From Synchiropus splendidus (taxonomy: Eukaryota; Chordata; Actinopteri; Syngnathiformes; Callionymidae), in the NCBI RefSeq assembly GCF_027744825.2, contig NC_071334.1, positions 3,746,937 through 3,810,936 on the forward strand: a DNA stretch of 64,000 bases, in the 5' to 3' direction. Positions 13,180 to 23,915 of the stretch are shown here, in pieces (position 1 is the stretch's first letter; each line of letters begins with the position of its first letter). Made by a program: the position numbers and the translations under genes. The notes beneath the pieces are model-generated. The model was not told where the DNA came from, ran no database searches, and saw nothing but the letters and a program-made list of their open reading frames with translations.

Positions 13180-13560
13180 CAGGGCCACAGTGGGTGCTGG
13201 TTTTTGTTGTAACTAATCAGGAGGATGACCCACCAATAAAGTGTCTCAGGTGACACCTGACTGTTTAACTGTGTGCCTTGCACCCATTGTGGCTTGTATT
13301 TGGATCAGCTTCAGAGCCTTTGTATATACCGTCCTGCTCTTGTTTTGGTTTCAACCTGCAAATATCTTGGTCTTGTCTCTGTCTCTATCCAGTCTTGATA
13401 ATGTCTTGGTCTCGGTTGCTGCGGTCTTGACCACAACACTGGGTCAGAGGTGAGTTCCCCGGTCCTCAAAGCGCTGGTGTGGTGTGGGTTTTTGTTCTAA
13501 CCCATCAAGAACGCACATTTTAGCCAGTGAGGTTTCAGCTGAACCGAGCAACACCAGACT
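13180..13560 (+). repeat. Two direct copies of a GGTTTTTGTT-type dispersed repeat
   Basis: GGGTGCTGGTTTTTGTTGTAAC then ATCAGGA near 13190, and GGTGTGGGTTTTTGTTCTAACC then ATCAAGAACGCACA near 13480, are two partial copies in the same direction. They resemble the abundant vertebrate non-autonomous repeats with 'ggtttttgttccaaccaat'. The superfamily cannot be fixed from this. Confidence 0.5.
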
Positions 13561-13625
13561 GAGAATCACTCCGAAGATACCTCCGAGGTGAAAAGGTGTC
13601 CTCTAGGTTGGTTGGAATAAAAAGG

Positions 13626-13740
13626 CCTTGACCCCATCCTCAGTCTTTATGTACGTGACGCGCTTCTGACGCACTTCAGCCTTAGCATCGGACGCAAAAG
13701 TCCACTTTCCCAACTTCAAAATATTGTATATATGGGATTT
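13626..13740 (+). repeat. GCGCCATCCCATG-type dispersed repeat, copy 2 (3' part)
   Basis: CTTAGCATCGGACGCAAAAG followed by TCCACTTTCCCAAC matches the 3' part of the family at 32.2 kb. Only this part is present. Confidence 0.6.
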
Positions 13741-14849
13741 AGTTCCCACCCCAACACGCAAGTGGCTGGTAAAGGGGCCAAACTACATTTTCCCCTCTTA
13801 CATGGCTCATGACGTCATTGTATGTCACCATCAAACCCAAATACATGAGAGCTTGGCTCAGATATGAGGCTGGAATCATGGCGCTTTTCATCTTCAGACG
13901 GCCGGCATGAAGGCTGTTGGGTTATGAAGTGATGTTGCTCAGCGTGTGTGGTCAGCACAATAACACTCCAGACAACCTTTTATCTCTGAGACGCATTGGA
14001 GGTCTGATCAAAGTGAGGGAAGCGGCCACCAGCGGCACGTGGAGTGTGTATTTATGAGGATTTTCTTCTTTGCAACTGAATGAATGACTGAATTTTTTTT
14101 TGTTCTTGCATCACTTCCCTCATGAGTCAGTCAGACGTGTTAACATTATATGAGAGTGAGTCGATGATCTTTGATTGATGATAGCCTTGAGCCAAACACA
14201 GTTCATGGGTTGTTGTTGTTGTTGTTATTGTGGAGTCATGGTGGCGCTGAAAGAGTGCGCAGCGTCTGCGAGAGACATTTATCAAATGGCGGCAACATAT
14301 TCGCTAAACAAATGAACTCAAGTGTCGCGCTGTAATAGAGAAAAGTGCACGACTCCGGAGTGTTTTATAACAACATAAAGATTAATTCCACTTTTTAATC
14401 CATCATTTTCAAACTTAATGAAATTGCTTCTGATTCAGCAAAACACTGCCATTTCACTTCATTGGCTTTCTGCTCGGGTCGAGGTTTTGTCGCGCTAATT
14501 TGATATCGTTTTATGGCTTAACTGAACTGGATGGCACTGGCAGACCACTGGGCTATTTTTGTGTGTGGCTCGACCGCGCATGAAATGGAATTAGTTTGAC
14601 TCTTGCAGATGACCAAGCGTGTTTGAGGGAAACAGTGCGTTCTGATACTATTGGTTTTGCTTCTGTGATTGTTTTATTTCGGGTGCTGCCGAGCGTAAAT
14701 CCCTTTATATTCTCAAGTGGTCAGGCTCAGCTGGACATTTCCTATTCATTTGCCGACAGTATTTGCTGTGTGAACTGTTGCTACGTTCCATCACCAGTCG
14801 CCTTTTCCTGGTTGTTGCATATTAGCTCTGGTTGATTCAAATATTTCCA
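13741..14849. other. No gene recognised
   Basis: A (GTT)n run at about 14210-14228; otherwise unremarkable. Confidence 0.4.
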
Positions 14850-15152
14850 CCCATCCTCACTCCCATGGCGTAATGTACCGACACTGGGATAGTGGACTTT
14901 TGCGTCGTATGCTGACAAGAGACGTGCTGTCGCTCTCTTCACTGAATCACGGTACTGAAAGTGGTGGACTTTAAATAGCAATTGACACATTATTAAACAT
15001 AGAATGAATGGAGCGCCATCCCATGTTTTACCTAACCCCAACCCCCGTTCTTTTTTCATGTGTCTCGCTGGCAATGCGCCAACAGGCAATGCTGAAGGAT
15101 GCCTTTTTCGTCAGTATAGAACTCAAAAGGCAACTTTCCCGATGTCAATACA
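14850..15152. repeat. GCGCCATCCCATG-type dispersed repeat, copy 3, head-to-head arrangement
   Basis: The left part (CATCCTCACTCCCATGGCG, then GGACTTTTGCGTCGTATGC) is the reverse complement of the family's 3' end. The right part (GCGCCATCCCATG, then GTCAGTATAGAACTCAAAAGG) is in forward orientation. The copy therefore shows the family as an inverted pair of arms around TTTAAATAGCAATTGACAC. Confidence 0.7.
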
Positions 15153-15240
15153 CGTAACATCCGACTTACGACCTGCTCAACTTATGTCCACCCGTTTTTT
15201 TTTTTTTGTTTTTTGTTATTCAATGTCTGGCAGCGCGTAT
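15153..15240 (+). mobile_element. Tigger-like MITE fragment
   Basis: GTAACATCCGACTTACGACC, CTTATGTCCACCCG, a T-rich run and ATTCAATGT[C/G]TGGCA match the left half of the element at 9653. The right half is gone. Confidence 0.65.
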
Positions 15241-15296
15241 GACAGTTATTCCAGCATCTCTCACACAGCCATCTACCACTACAGAACCACAAGCCA

Positions 15297-15870
15297 ACGT
15301 CGGTTCTCGACCACAATCCGTTCCAGACGGCCGTTCGAGAACCTTAAAATAGTCTTTTGTAGGAGTGAATGTAGAGTGTCTGCTGCAGGTGGCTGTTCCT
15401 CTATGTGTGTGGCCGCTGCATGTGGGAGGGGTTGCCGAGTGAGTGAGGTCTCTCCAGAAGTGAAGAGGTGCCCGGTGCGTGTCCAGCTCTGAATGTGCGC
15501 TTCTGTGCAGTTTGGCTGTGACAAAGTCATAAACCAAGTCACGCTCTGTCCCAGACTGGCCTCATCCCTGTCCCAGCTCCAGCCCACAACAGGACATCAA
15601 ACCCTGGAGTGAGCGCTCCAGCACCTCCCCTGTGACACTCTACCACGGTCCAGTGTGGAGACAGGAAAGGTTTTACACCTCAATATGAAGAAAAAACAGT
15701 CAGTAAATGGAGCTAACGGGACACGTCTGCATACAGAGGCTGCGTTATACACAATAACAAAGCGCCTCGTGGGTCAGCTGGTCGGTCCGCGCATGTTATG
15801 TTTTTTCTGGCTTTTTTCAGGGGCGTTCGAGTTCTGGATTTTCGGATGTTCCAGATTTGCAGATGTTACA
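15297..15870 (+). mobile_element. CAGTGGTACC-type Tc/mariner-like MITE, copy A (internal deletion near left end)
   Basis: Starts in CGGTTCTCGACCACAATCCG, jumps from GCCGTTCGAGAACC straight to TTAAAATAGTC (about 70 bp of the other copies is missing), and then follows the shared core. The right end is decayed and lacks the terminal GCACCACTG. A - strand open frame through the core occurs in every copy and shows no recognised domain. Confidence 0.85.
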
Positions 15871-15960
15871 TCCGAACCGGGATCGGTTGTAGTTGGCTGT
15901 TACATGTACATGACGCCACGCGAGTGAGGAAGGGTTGGATATTTTCAAGCCTGTATATAT

Positions 15961-16154
15961 TAGTGATATAGGTAGATGAGGTATCTTGAAACTGTATTAC
16001 ATGGTTGATGAAACTGTTGTAATTTTCACAGGCCGCCAGATGGCGCTGTTGGTTGAGAAATGATGATGATTTTATTATTTACAGCAGACAGCACCATCTG
16101 GTGGCCTCTGAAAATCAGGACACTGTTTCATGGAACCTCAACTACCCATCACTA
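15961..16154 (-). mobile_element. hAT-like CTCF-motif MITE, copy 5
   Basis: Begins TAGTGATATAGGTAGATGAG and ends CTACCCATCACTA. The motifs are GGCCGCCAGATGGCGCT (16031-16047, +) and AGCACCATCTGGTGGCC (16090-16106, -), only 42 bp apart because the spacer is shortened. AT-rich flanks make the target duplication ambiguous. Confidence 0.88.
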
Positions 16155-17619
16155 ATATATGGTGACGTTAAAACATTGTCATTAAAACATCATTTTGATG
16201 TGGACGAAAATGAATTTGCATTTTCATATATCAAAATGAATTTATCAAAAATGCATCCAAAACCCGACTAATACTCGCTGCGATATTGGACCCGTCAAAA
16301 ACAACCCTCCCTCCGGGCCTGTAGTATGCAAATTTGGAAGCTGAACAGTTGTGACAACAGCAGAGATGAAAGTGAGATGAAAGTCTGTTCAATGTCAGGT
16401 TTAGTTTCAAAGTCACGACAGACGCGTCTTTCGACAAGGCTGAAGTTATTTGTAGCAAATGTCGATGTGAACTCCGTTGTCCACCGGCGAGTCTCGTGGT
16501 ATGTTAACACGGACCTCTGAAAGCAGAAGCAGTGGGAATCCTTCGCCCTCACAATGAACGAACACTGCATTTCACATGCAAGTCTGATGGATTCCATCAT
16601 TTCCCTCTGTGTGAAGTCGTGTCAGTGGCCTGTTGGGACCTTTTTCCTGGCTTGTGTGTCTCCAAAGGTGTAACATTTGCTGCTCCATGTTGCACTCAGG
16701 TGAGGCAGATAAGCATTTATCGCTGCTCAAATGAGCTCACTCGCTGGGGAGCAGCTCATCTGCACGTATTGTTGGCACTGATAAGAACTCCACGTTCTCC
16801 GAGACATTCATCAGCTCAAGTCGAAGACAATGCCGACTCGCGCTGTGACAGAGATAACGCAACACAACCACAAGCGGGAAGCCGCGTCTCATGATTCAAG
16901 GCCACGCTTTCCATTCAGAGCGAAGAGAAATATAAGATCAAGTGCAAAACAAAGCAGCTCAACAAGCGCAAATAGATCTGGGTGTTTATCACTGTGATGG
17001 ATATGTTGAACATCAATGCTGTCTGACGCCTTCATATGAGCGACAGGAGGACGGGCTGAGCGCTGGGAAGCAGATAACATGGAGTGACAGATGTAAGTTC
17101 ACCAAAAGATGCTTGAAGCTTTGGAGCTGGGCGACACTATCAGCGCACTCTTCTGGGGTGCGTTCAGTTTTTATTTTTTTATTTATTTTTTTTGGGAACC
17201 GAACCTCAATCTGACTCACATTGAGATGACTCTTGATCACCATCTTTTTCCAACTCTGTAATATAGTGTGACGGGCAGAGACCATGTGGATGGCCCTCAT
17301 AACAATAAAGTAAATGTAATAACCATGTTATTATGTTTGATTTGTGATTCATTTATGTGTAACACCATTGGTATCTTTTTGTGAAAACTCAGCAAGGAGA
17401 CAAGTATTTGGGAGGAATATCATTTATCATCCATTATGCATTGTGATTTCAGAAGTGTGTTCTGAACCGATGGTCGCGTCGGGTCTCACAGCGCCTTTAA
17501 AGTAGCTCGCGGTTGCTAAATGGTTGGTGACCCCTGTTCGAACTAACATTTTAGCAGATAACACAACATGAAATACATTCATATTTGTGACTTTTTTAAA
17601 AAGGTAAACCATGTTTCTC
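16155..17619. other. No gene recognised
   Basis: Short open frames on both strands; none recognised. A TTTATTTTTT run lies near 17170-17195. Confidence 0.4.
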
Positions 17620-17960
17620 GAGTTTAGCAGTTGTTAAAATGAATTAGCACACTTTATACTTTTTTTAAAACTTTACTCATCTTCTGTTGAGTTTATTTAT
17701 GAAAAAGAAAATATTTCATGATATTTAGATGTTTATTACATTTATTTTTATTCAAAAATTCAAACATTTTATTTTTTTTCTTCTTTTTTTCTTCAGTAAA
17801 TTTGATGAACATGACTTTCACCTGCTTCTGCTGCTGGTTTGACTTTTCCATGACAAACATCTTGGCTCCGATCACACGGTTTCATGTCATTTCACAAGGT
17901 TTTGGTTTGTCGTTGTATATCTGGTTATTGAACACATATCAAATCAGGAATTCTGAAATC
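17620..17960 (+). repeat. Relative of the 19.4-20.0 kb hAT interior
   Basis: AACATGACTTTCACCTGCTT, a CTGCTG run, GACTTTTCCATGA and CGGTTTCATGTCATT recur at 19760-19860 in the same order and orientation. This is probably a second, more decayed copy of the same hAT-type element. Confidence 0.7.
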
Positions 17961-19265
17961 TGAATTTCTCTATTTTCCATAATCTCAGTTTATGCTAAAC
18001 CAAAGATACAATTAATGCGCTCAAGTCCTGGGATCCAGTTGTAGAACACGATATGAGATCACTGTCTTCAGAGTGAAGCTGAAGCTGTCGGTCAAGGACA
18101 GTCGCGTGATGAAACCTGTTGAACTTTGAAGTGGATTTTGGCAGTTCTTAACTTGCCGCACAAGAAGGCTGACGCCAAGGTTGCCTCACACAAGTGCAGC
18201 CTCACTCGGTGAAGAGACAGAAGTGGTGGGTTACTGCGTAATGACAGACACTCCTCGCCCACAGCGGATTGTCGGTCTGACGACTTGCCATTTCGCATCA
18301 CTCTGCCGGGATGAACGGGACACAAACATGATATCGCTCCAAACCATACAGATGGCGCAGCAGATAACATGGATGTGGGTGAAAAAAAAAAAAAAAAAAA
18401 ACAGTCACAGAACTTGAGTGATGCTGATGCTGTGACACAGCGCATCGAATCTCGCGGCCGACCACGGAAATGGACCTCCGGCCTTGGTGGGGACGACACA
18501 GCTGGAGGCACGGAAGGGATCTCAGTACAAGTGAAAGGGATGTCAGCATCCTGGAGACCGTCGCATTGTTCAAGTCTCGGCTGACCCCGGGCGGCTTAGA
18601 AATCCTCCTCCCAGACGCCGAGGGCTTCTGTGGGTTACGTTCTGAAATGCTCTTAAGTCGGTAAGGTGGCTAATCTAGGATCACAGCAGGGGGCGCAGAG
18701 ACGGAATGGAGTTAAAACCCTGTTATCCAGTATCATATGTCCGGGGTTTATCATGCGCAGCACTGGACAGCTTTCGCTTCGTAAGGGGAAATGATCCGAG
18801 ATGAGCGCTCGCATTTGGCGCGGGAGCTACATTCGCACAGCCAGGAATGAAATGTGCATCGAAGCAGACTTGTAGAACGCCTCAAAGATAAGACGAATAA
18901 CTGATTTATTTCTAAATTTCTGACTTGTATATGAGCCGTATGATTTTTAGAAACAAATGCAAATACAGTACCACTATCAGACAGTAAAGTACATGCATAG
19001 TAGCTTTGTTGTAGATTGTTCCCTGCTGTCTGGGAAAAGAGGGATGGTCATTTATCATCAGCTATTGCTGGTATCATTTGCTTTCGCTGCTATTGAGTTA
19101 TGAAGCTGGAGGTCTTTTTCTACACACACAGAACATTGAAACAATGTTTAAAGTTTTTGTTTGGAATCTGCAGAAGAAGTCGTGCTGACATTCCTGCCGT
19201 TTTGTTGGTCTCCTTCAATGTCTCAACACTCCAGTCTTCTAATATCGGCTTCACATGCCCTCTGG
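17961..19265. other. No gene recognised
   Basis: Contains an A19-20 run near 18382-18401 and an isolated CTCF-like string at 18684. Open frames here are short and unrecognised. Confidence 0.4.
18684..18696 (+). promoter_or_regulatory. Isolated CTCF-like core, outside the MITE family
   Basis: CAGCAGGGGGCGC preceded by ACA differs from the vertebrate CTCF core CCAGCAGGGGGCGC by one base at the edge. No MITE arms surround it. Motif match only; binding is not shown. Confidence 0.35.
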
Positions 19266-19366
19266 AGGCTTCAGAGAACAATGGTTACGTTTCGGTAACC
19301 TTACATTTTCCTTCAGTGAGCTCGGCCCTCAAGAGCAAGAGTCACCGAACTGTCCCTGTTCTAGAG

Positions 19367-20017
19367 CAGTGATTCTTAAGCATAGAGCTGAGGCTCATGG
19401 TTGAGTCGCGAGCACCCCCGAGAGGGCTGCTTGAAGTGTTTTTGGTTTTGCACTTCTGGACCCTGGGGGCCGCGAGATGCTCAGTTTTAATACACTTGCC
19501 ACACATGGTTGCAGTAGTAGTGTGTTATTGAACCAACTGCACATTTGCAATAGTTGCCAACTTCTCGAAAAACAAACAAACAAAAAAAGATAAGTTCTCG
19601 AAAATGAAGTGACAAAGAAAGTGATTTTTATTTAGACTTTAGACTAATCTTCTTTTGAGTTTATGATGTTTAGTTACATTTATTTTATTCAGAATTTTAT
19701 TCCTTGCGTACATTTTTTTTAAATTTCTCAAGAGTTTTTTTCTTCTTTTTTCTCTTTAGTAAATGTGATGAACATGACTTTCACCTGCTTCTGCTGCTGC
19801 TTGGACTTTTCCATGATAAATATCTTGGCACTGATCACGCGGTTTCATGTCATTCGACAAGGTTTTCGGTTTGTTTACATCGATGGTTATTGAGCAGTAT
19901 CAGTAATTCTGAAATAAGAAATCAGTAATCACAGGAATGAATCAGTTCTTTTCCTTGAATGGGCCCATTTGTTGTGGAAGAAGTGGGGCCCGAGGTCAAA
20001 AAGGTTAAGAAGCCCTC
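19367..20017. mobile_element. Charlie-like non-autonomous hAT element
   Basis: The left end CAGTGATTCTTAAGCATAG and the right end GGTCAAAAAGGTTAAGAAGC form decayed terminal inverted repeats of the widespread hAT type CAGTGGTTCTTAACC. The interior holds the block shared with 17.6-17.9 kb. No transposase frame is present and the 8-bp duplication cannot be read. Confidence 0.65.
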
Positions 20018-20056
20018 CTTACTTCGGAGAACGATGGTTACATATAGGTAACCTCA

Positions 20057-21165
20057 TGTCTTTGGACAGTGATGCTGATGAAAATAAGAAATTAAACGTC
20101 CGAGTAAATGGATTCATAACAATAATAATGATAATAATATATTATAAATAGTTGAAGTATTATTCATATAAATTTTGTTTCTTATTGTCGGTAACCGCGG
20201 GTAAACATTTGGTGTATTTTTCTCTGCTTTATGGCAGGTGAGGCACATAACAGTGAGTGTAACACAGGCTTAACTAATGGTACTCTTTATAACACGTGGC
20301 TGTAGCATCAACGTAGATGTGAGTGACATTTCTAGTTGAAGCATCGAGCACAACCAAGAGCGTTGATGCTCTCTCTGCGCGGATATGATCTGTTAATACA
20401 GGGATCATCCGGAGCGACTGGAGCACTGCACGTCTATCACCGTCTGCATTAGTCGAGTCTATTTCAGGAGGATCTTTTACCATTAGTTTGATTTGGCGTC
20501 TTGGATCGATTCCGACTAATGAGGCCAAACAACACTTCACCTTCCTCAGCATTGAAAGCACGGCTCACTGATGCCTTGCATTCTCCTCTGCGTCACGGCG
20601 CTTGACTGTCGGGAGATGGTCTGCGCCGTATCACACGCTGGGATTGTGTAACCGCCGAGCTGAGTTCTGCGGATGTCACAGTCTGAAATATCACGTCTCC
20701 GAGTGGAAGAGGTGTCGTAAACTCTGATGTTGACTTTCATTCCTCCCCGGGGAGGCGTAAGAATGATTTCAGAGATTCGCTTACGTTTCCCCTCACGCCG
20801 ACTGTAATCTCACTTGTGTTTTCCGTCGGAGCTACACGGACTTGTATAAAATGAAATATCTGACGGCAGCAGAGGAAGGGGAAATCTTATTATGATGCAA
20901 ATCTGTCACATAAAAGTATATTTCACGGTGCGACAGGAATCATTTGGTTTGATGTTTTCCTTTAAAACAATACTGATACTCAAACCTCATTCTTGCCTCA
21001 CACCTTGCTTTCTCTTTGACAAGAGGTATTTGTTTGTTTTTCCCACCCTCAGCTATTTTCAAGATCCGTTCAGCTGTGACCTTGTTCTCCTCACACACCC
21101 TGCGCTCCCTCCAGACTGAGAGGGGCAACATGGGAGTTGGGAGCTCCAGTGGGGTCGGTGATTAG
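20057..21165. other. No gene recognised
   Basis: AT-rich start (ATAATAATG run near 20120) followed by unremarkable sequence with short opposing open frames. Confidence 0.4.
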
Positions 21166-21252
21166 ACTGACCTACAAAAACATCGGAGACTGTGTTTAAA
21201 ACAGGAGCCCACACAGAGACTTAAGAACATCGGAGCTGATTCGCGCCGATGT
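21166..21252 (+). repeat. Direct-repeat block X, first copy
   Basis: ACTGACCTACAAAAACATCG, GGAGACTGTGTTTAAAACAG and AAGAACATCGGAGC recur at 21707-21806 with few changes. The two copies flank the GGTCCCCACAA-type array. Confidence 0.8.
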
Positions 21253-21640
21253 TTGGTTCAGAGTGATGGTTCAGGTGAGCCATGTGTTTTGGATGGTTGG
21301 GTTTAGGGTGAGAGGCCGGAGAAAGGGTTATGGCAATGAGAGGTGCGACAAACCTGTTTGTGTACTTGTATAGCTTTACTTGTAGGGACAAATCTTGCAA
21401 ACACACCCACTTGTGGGACCGTATGGACCAACAAAATGTCCCCACAAGGTTCAGCCTCAATTTGAGGACGAAACTTTGAAAGTAACTGGGTCTTTATAAC
21501 TGAATTTCAGTTTGGTTCAGAGTCCTGGTTCAGGTGAGCCATGTGTTTTGGATGGTTAGGTTCACGGTGAAAGGCTGGGGAAAGGGTTATAGACATTCAA
21601 TCCAGACCAGAACCTCCTGTCACAAGAACAGCATTATTCC
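21250..21640 (+). repeat. GGTCCCCACAA family, locus 1
   Basis: Two partial units of about 265 bp: GGTTCAGGTGAGCCATGTG near 21268 and again near 21529. Between them are GTACTTGTATAGCT, GGAAAC/GCAAACACACCC, TCCCCACAAGGTTCAGCCTC and GAAAGTAACTGGGT. It ends TTCAATCCAGACCAGAACC, as at locus 2. Confidence 0.8.
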
Positions 21641-21706
21641 CCTCGACAGTCAGACTGATCAGTTCGTTTTATTGTATTTTATTTTGTTTTGCATGGGAGC
21701 TCCTGC

Positions 21707-21806
21707 GATGAGACTGACCTACAAAATCATGGGAGACTGTGTTTAAAACAGGAGCCCTCGCAGAGAAAAGTAGACTTAAGAACATCAGAGCCTATTCGCG
21801 CCGATG
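21707..21806 (+). repeat. Direct-repeat block X, second copy
   Basis: ACTGACCTACAAAATCATGG, GGAGACTGTGTTTAAAACAG, then ACTTAAGAACATCAGAGCC and TTCGCGCCGATGT repeat the block at 21166. Offset is about 545 bp. Confidence 0.8.
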
Positions 21807-22617
21807 TCGCGACTAATGAGATCATTGCGTAAAAAAAAAAGGAAAAAAAACAAGGGAAAATTGGGCTCTAATTGGGAGCATATATTCTCAGCAGCTAACG
21901 CTGGCAGACGGCTGTTTTCGTCCCCCCCTTCAAGCATCTCCATTCTTAGGTAAATTCAAGTCCATGTGGTGAGGTACAGTCATTTTCAAACTCACTCGCA
22001 GTGTGGAGAGATGTAAAGTGATGGCTAATGTTTGATTTGAACTGCTCCACAGTCGCCACTTTCCAAACTCACATCACTGTTTCTCCCCAATTTTTTTTTT
22101 TTTTTTTTCACACTAACTGCAACTTTCAGTCAGCAGAAGAAAAAAGAGAATTAAAAAGAAGAATCTCTGTTGAAAGGTATGTCTCTTAAAATAATACAAT
22201 GGGTTTTTGGGCTCCGTTTTAACAGATTTGTCTGAGTGCAGCTTTGACAATTTGTGACAAGCGAAAAAAAATCAAATGATTTGGCTTCGACGATTGGAAA
22301 TGAAACGACATCAAAGACACCAAAAGCTTGTAAATCCTTTTCTGAGCCTGCTGGTGATTTTAAGAGTGTTGGTGAGCGTGCTGACACTGGACACAGAGAA
22401 CAGACGAGTCATCATTGGGGAGGTGGTTCAGTCCCAGGTTTCGCTCGCGTTAAACTGCAGACCAACTGCTGTCAAGCTGTTGGTCTGAGGAGCGGCAGCA
22501 GCGGCACCAACATCCTTCCTGAGTGTTTTTGTTGTGTGCATTTGTTGGAGATCAACATGACGTTCCTACTCTGTAAAATGTGAGGGATGACGCAACCAAA
22601 CACTCCCCTTTATTCTC
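21807..22617. other. No gene recognised
   Basis: Contains an A-rich run near 21830-21850 and a T run near 22090-22108. The + frame at 22254-22583 has no recognised domain. Confidence 0.4.
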
Positions 22618-23323
22618 ATATACCTCGGTTCTCGACCACAGTCCGTTCCAGACGCCGTTCGAGAAGCGAATTGTTCGAAATCTGAATCAATTTTTCCCAT
22701 TACAATGAATGGCAAAAGAACTAATGCGTTCCAAGCCTTAAAACAGTCTTTTGTAGGAGTGAATGTAGAGTGTCTGCTGCAGGTGGCTGTTCCTCTATGT
22801 GTGTGGCCGCTGCATGTGGGAGGGGTTGCCGAGTGAGTGAGGTCTCTCCAGAAGTGAAGAGGTGCCCGGTGCGTGTCCAGCTCTGAATGTGCGCTTCTGT
22901 GCAGTTTGGCTGTGACAAAGTCATAAACCAAGTCACGCTCTGTCCCAGACTGGCCTCATCCCTGTCCCAGCTCCAGCCCACAACAGGACATCAAACCCTG
23001 GAGTGAGCGCTCCAGCACCTCCCCTGTGACACTCTACCACGGTCCAGTGTGGAGACAGGAAAGGTTTTACACCTCAATATGAAGAAAAAACAGTCAGTAA
23101 ATGGAGCTAACGGGACACGTCTGCATACAGAGGCTGCGTTATACACAATAACAGAGCGCGTCGTGGATCAGCTGGTCGGTCCGCGCACGTGATGCTTTTT
23201 TCGGCTTATTTTGTGGGCGTTCGAGTTCTGGATTTTCCTTTGAAGTCCGAAGCAAGAAAAAAAAATTTTGTTCGAATTACTTTTTTTCGAACTCCAAGAC
23301 GTTCGAAAACCGAGGCACCACTG
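22618..23323 (+). mobile_element. CAGTGGTACC-type Tc/mariner-like MITE, copy B
   Basis: Starts at TACCTCGGTTCTCGACC (the first bases are lost) and ends ACCGAGGCACCACTG just before TA. The core of about 500 bp matches copies A and C-E almost base for base. The right end abuts a compound TA/TG/TTG microsatellite. Confidence 0.9.
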
Positions 23324-23338
23324 TATATATATATATAT

Positions 23339-23372
<34 letters not shown>

Positions 23373-23390
23373 GTTGTTGTTGTTGTTGTA
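23324..23390. repeat. Compound (TA)n(TG)n(TTG)n microsatellite
   Basis: TA to about 23340, TG to about 23371, then TTG units to about 23390. It begins at the last base pair of MITE copy B. Confidence 0.97.
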
Positions 23391-23915
23391 CAGCTATCCT
23401 TGTGAGGACTGACTCTTGGAAACACACTTCCTTGTGGGGCTCTTATGCCTTTGTTGGGTTCAGCCTGAATTTGAGGATTAAATCTTCAAAATAACTGGGT
23501 TAAATAACTGGATTTCAGTTTGGTTCAGAGTCCTGGTTCAGGTGTTTTGGATGGTTAGGTTAAGGGTGAGAGGCTGGGGAAAGGGTGATGGCAATGGGAG
23601 GTCCCCACATAGTGCGACAAACCTGTGCGTGTACTTGTACAGCTAGACTTGTAGGGACAAATCCTTGGAAACACACCTGCTTGTGAGACCTTATGCATTT
23701 GTGGGGATAATTAGTTGGTCCCCACAAGGTTTAGCCTCAAGTTGAGGATTCAACTTTGAAAGTAACTGGGTCACTATATTTGGGTTCCAGTTTGGTTTGT
23801 AGTCCTGGTTCAGGTGAGCCATGTGTTTTGGATGGTCAGGGTTAAGGGGAGAGGCTGGGGAAAGGGTTATTCAGGGCCATTCAATCCAGACTAGAACCTC
23901 CCTTCACAAGAACAG
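23385..23915 (+). repeat. GGTCCCCACAA family, locus 2
   Basis: About two units: GGAAACACACTTCCTTGTGG near 23418, GGTTCAGGTGTTTTGGATGG near 23535, GGTCCCCACA near 23603 and 23731, and GGTTCAGGTGAGCCATGTG near 23807. It ends TTCAATCCAGACTAGAACC like locus 1. Confidence 0.8.

Noticed and set aside
23189..23494. Frames of poly-His/Thr or Cys/Val type through the TG/TTG run
   Set aside because: Readings of a compound microsatellite, not proteins.
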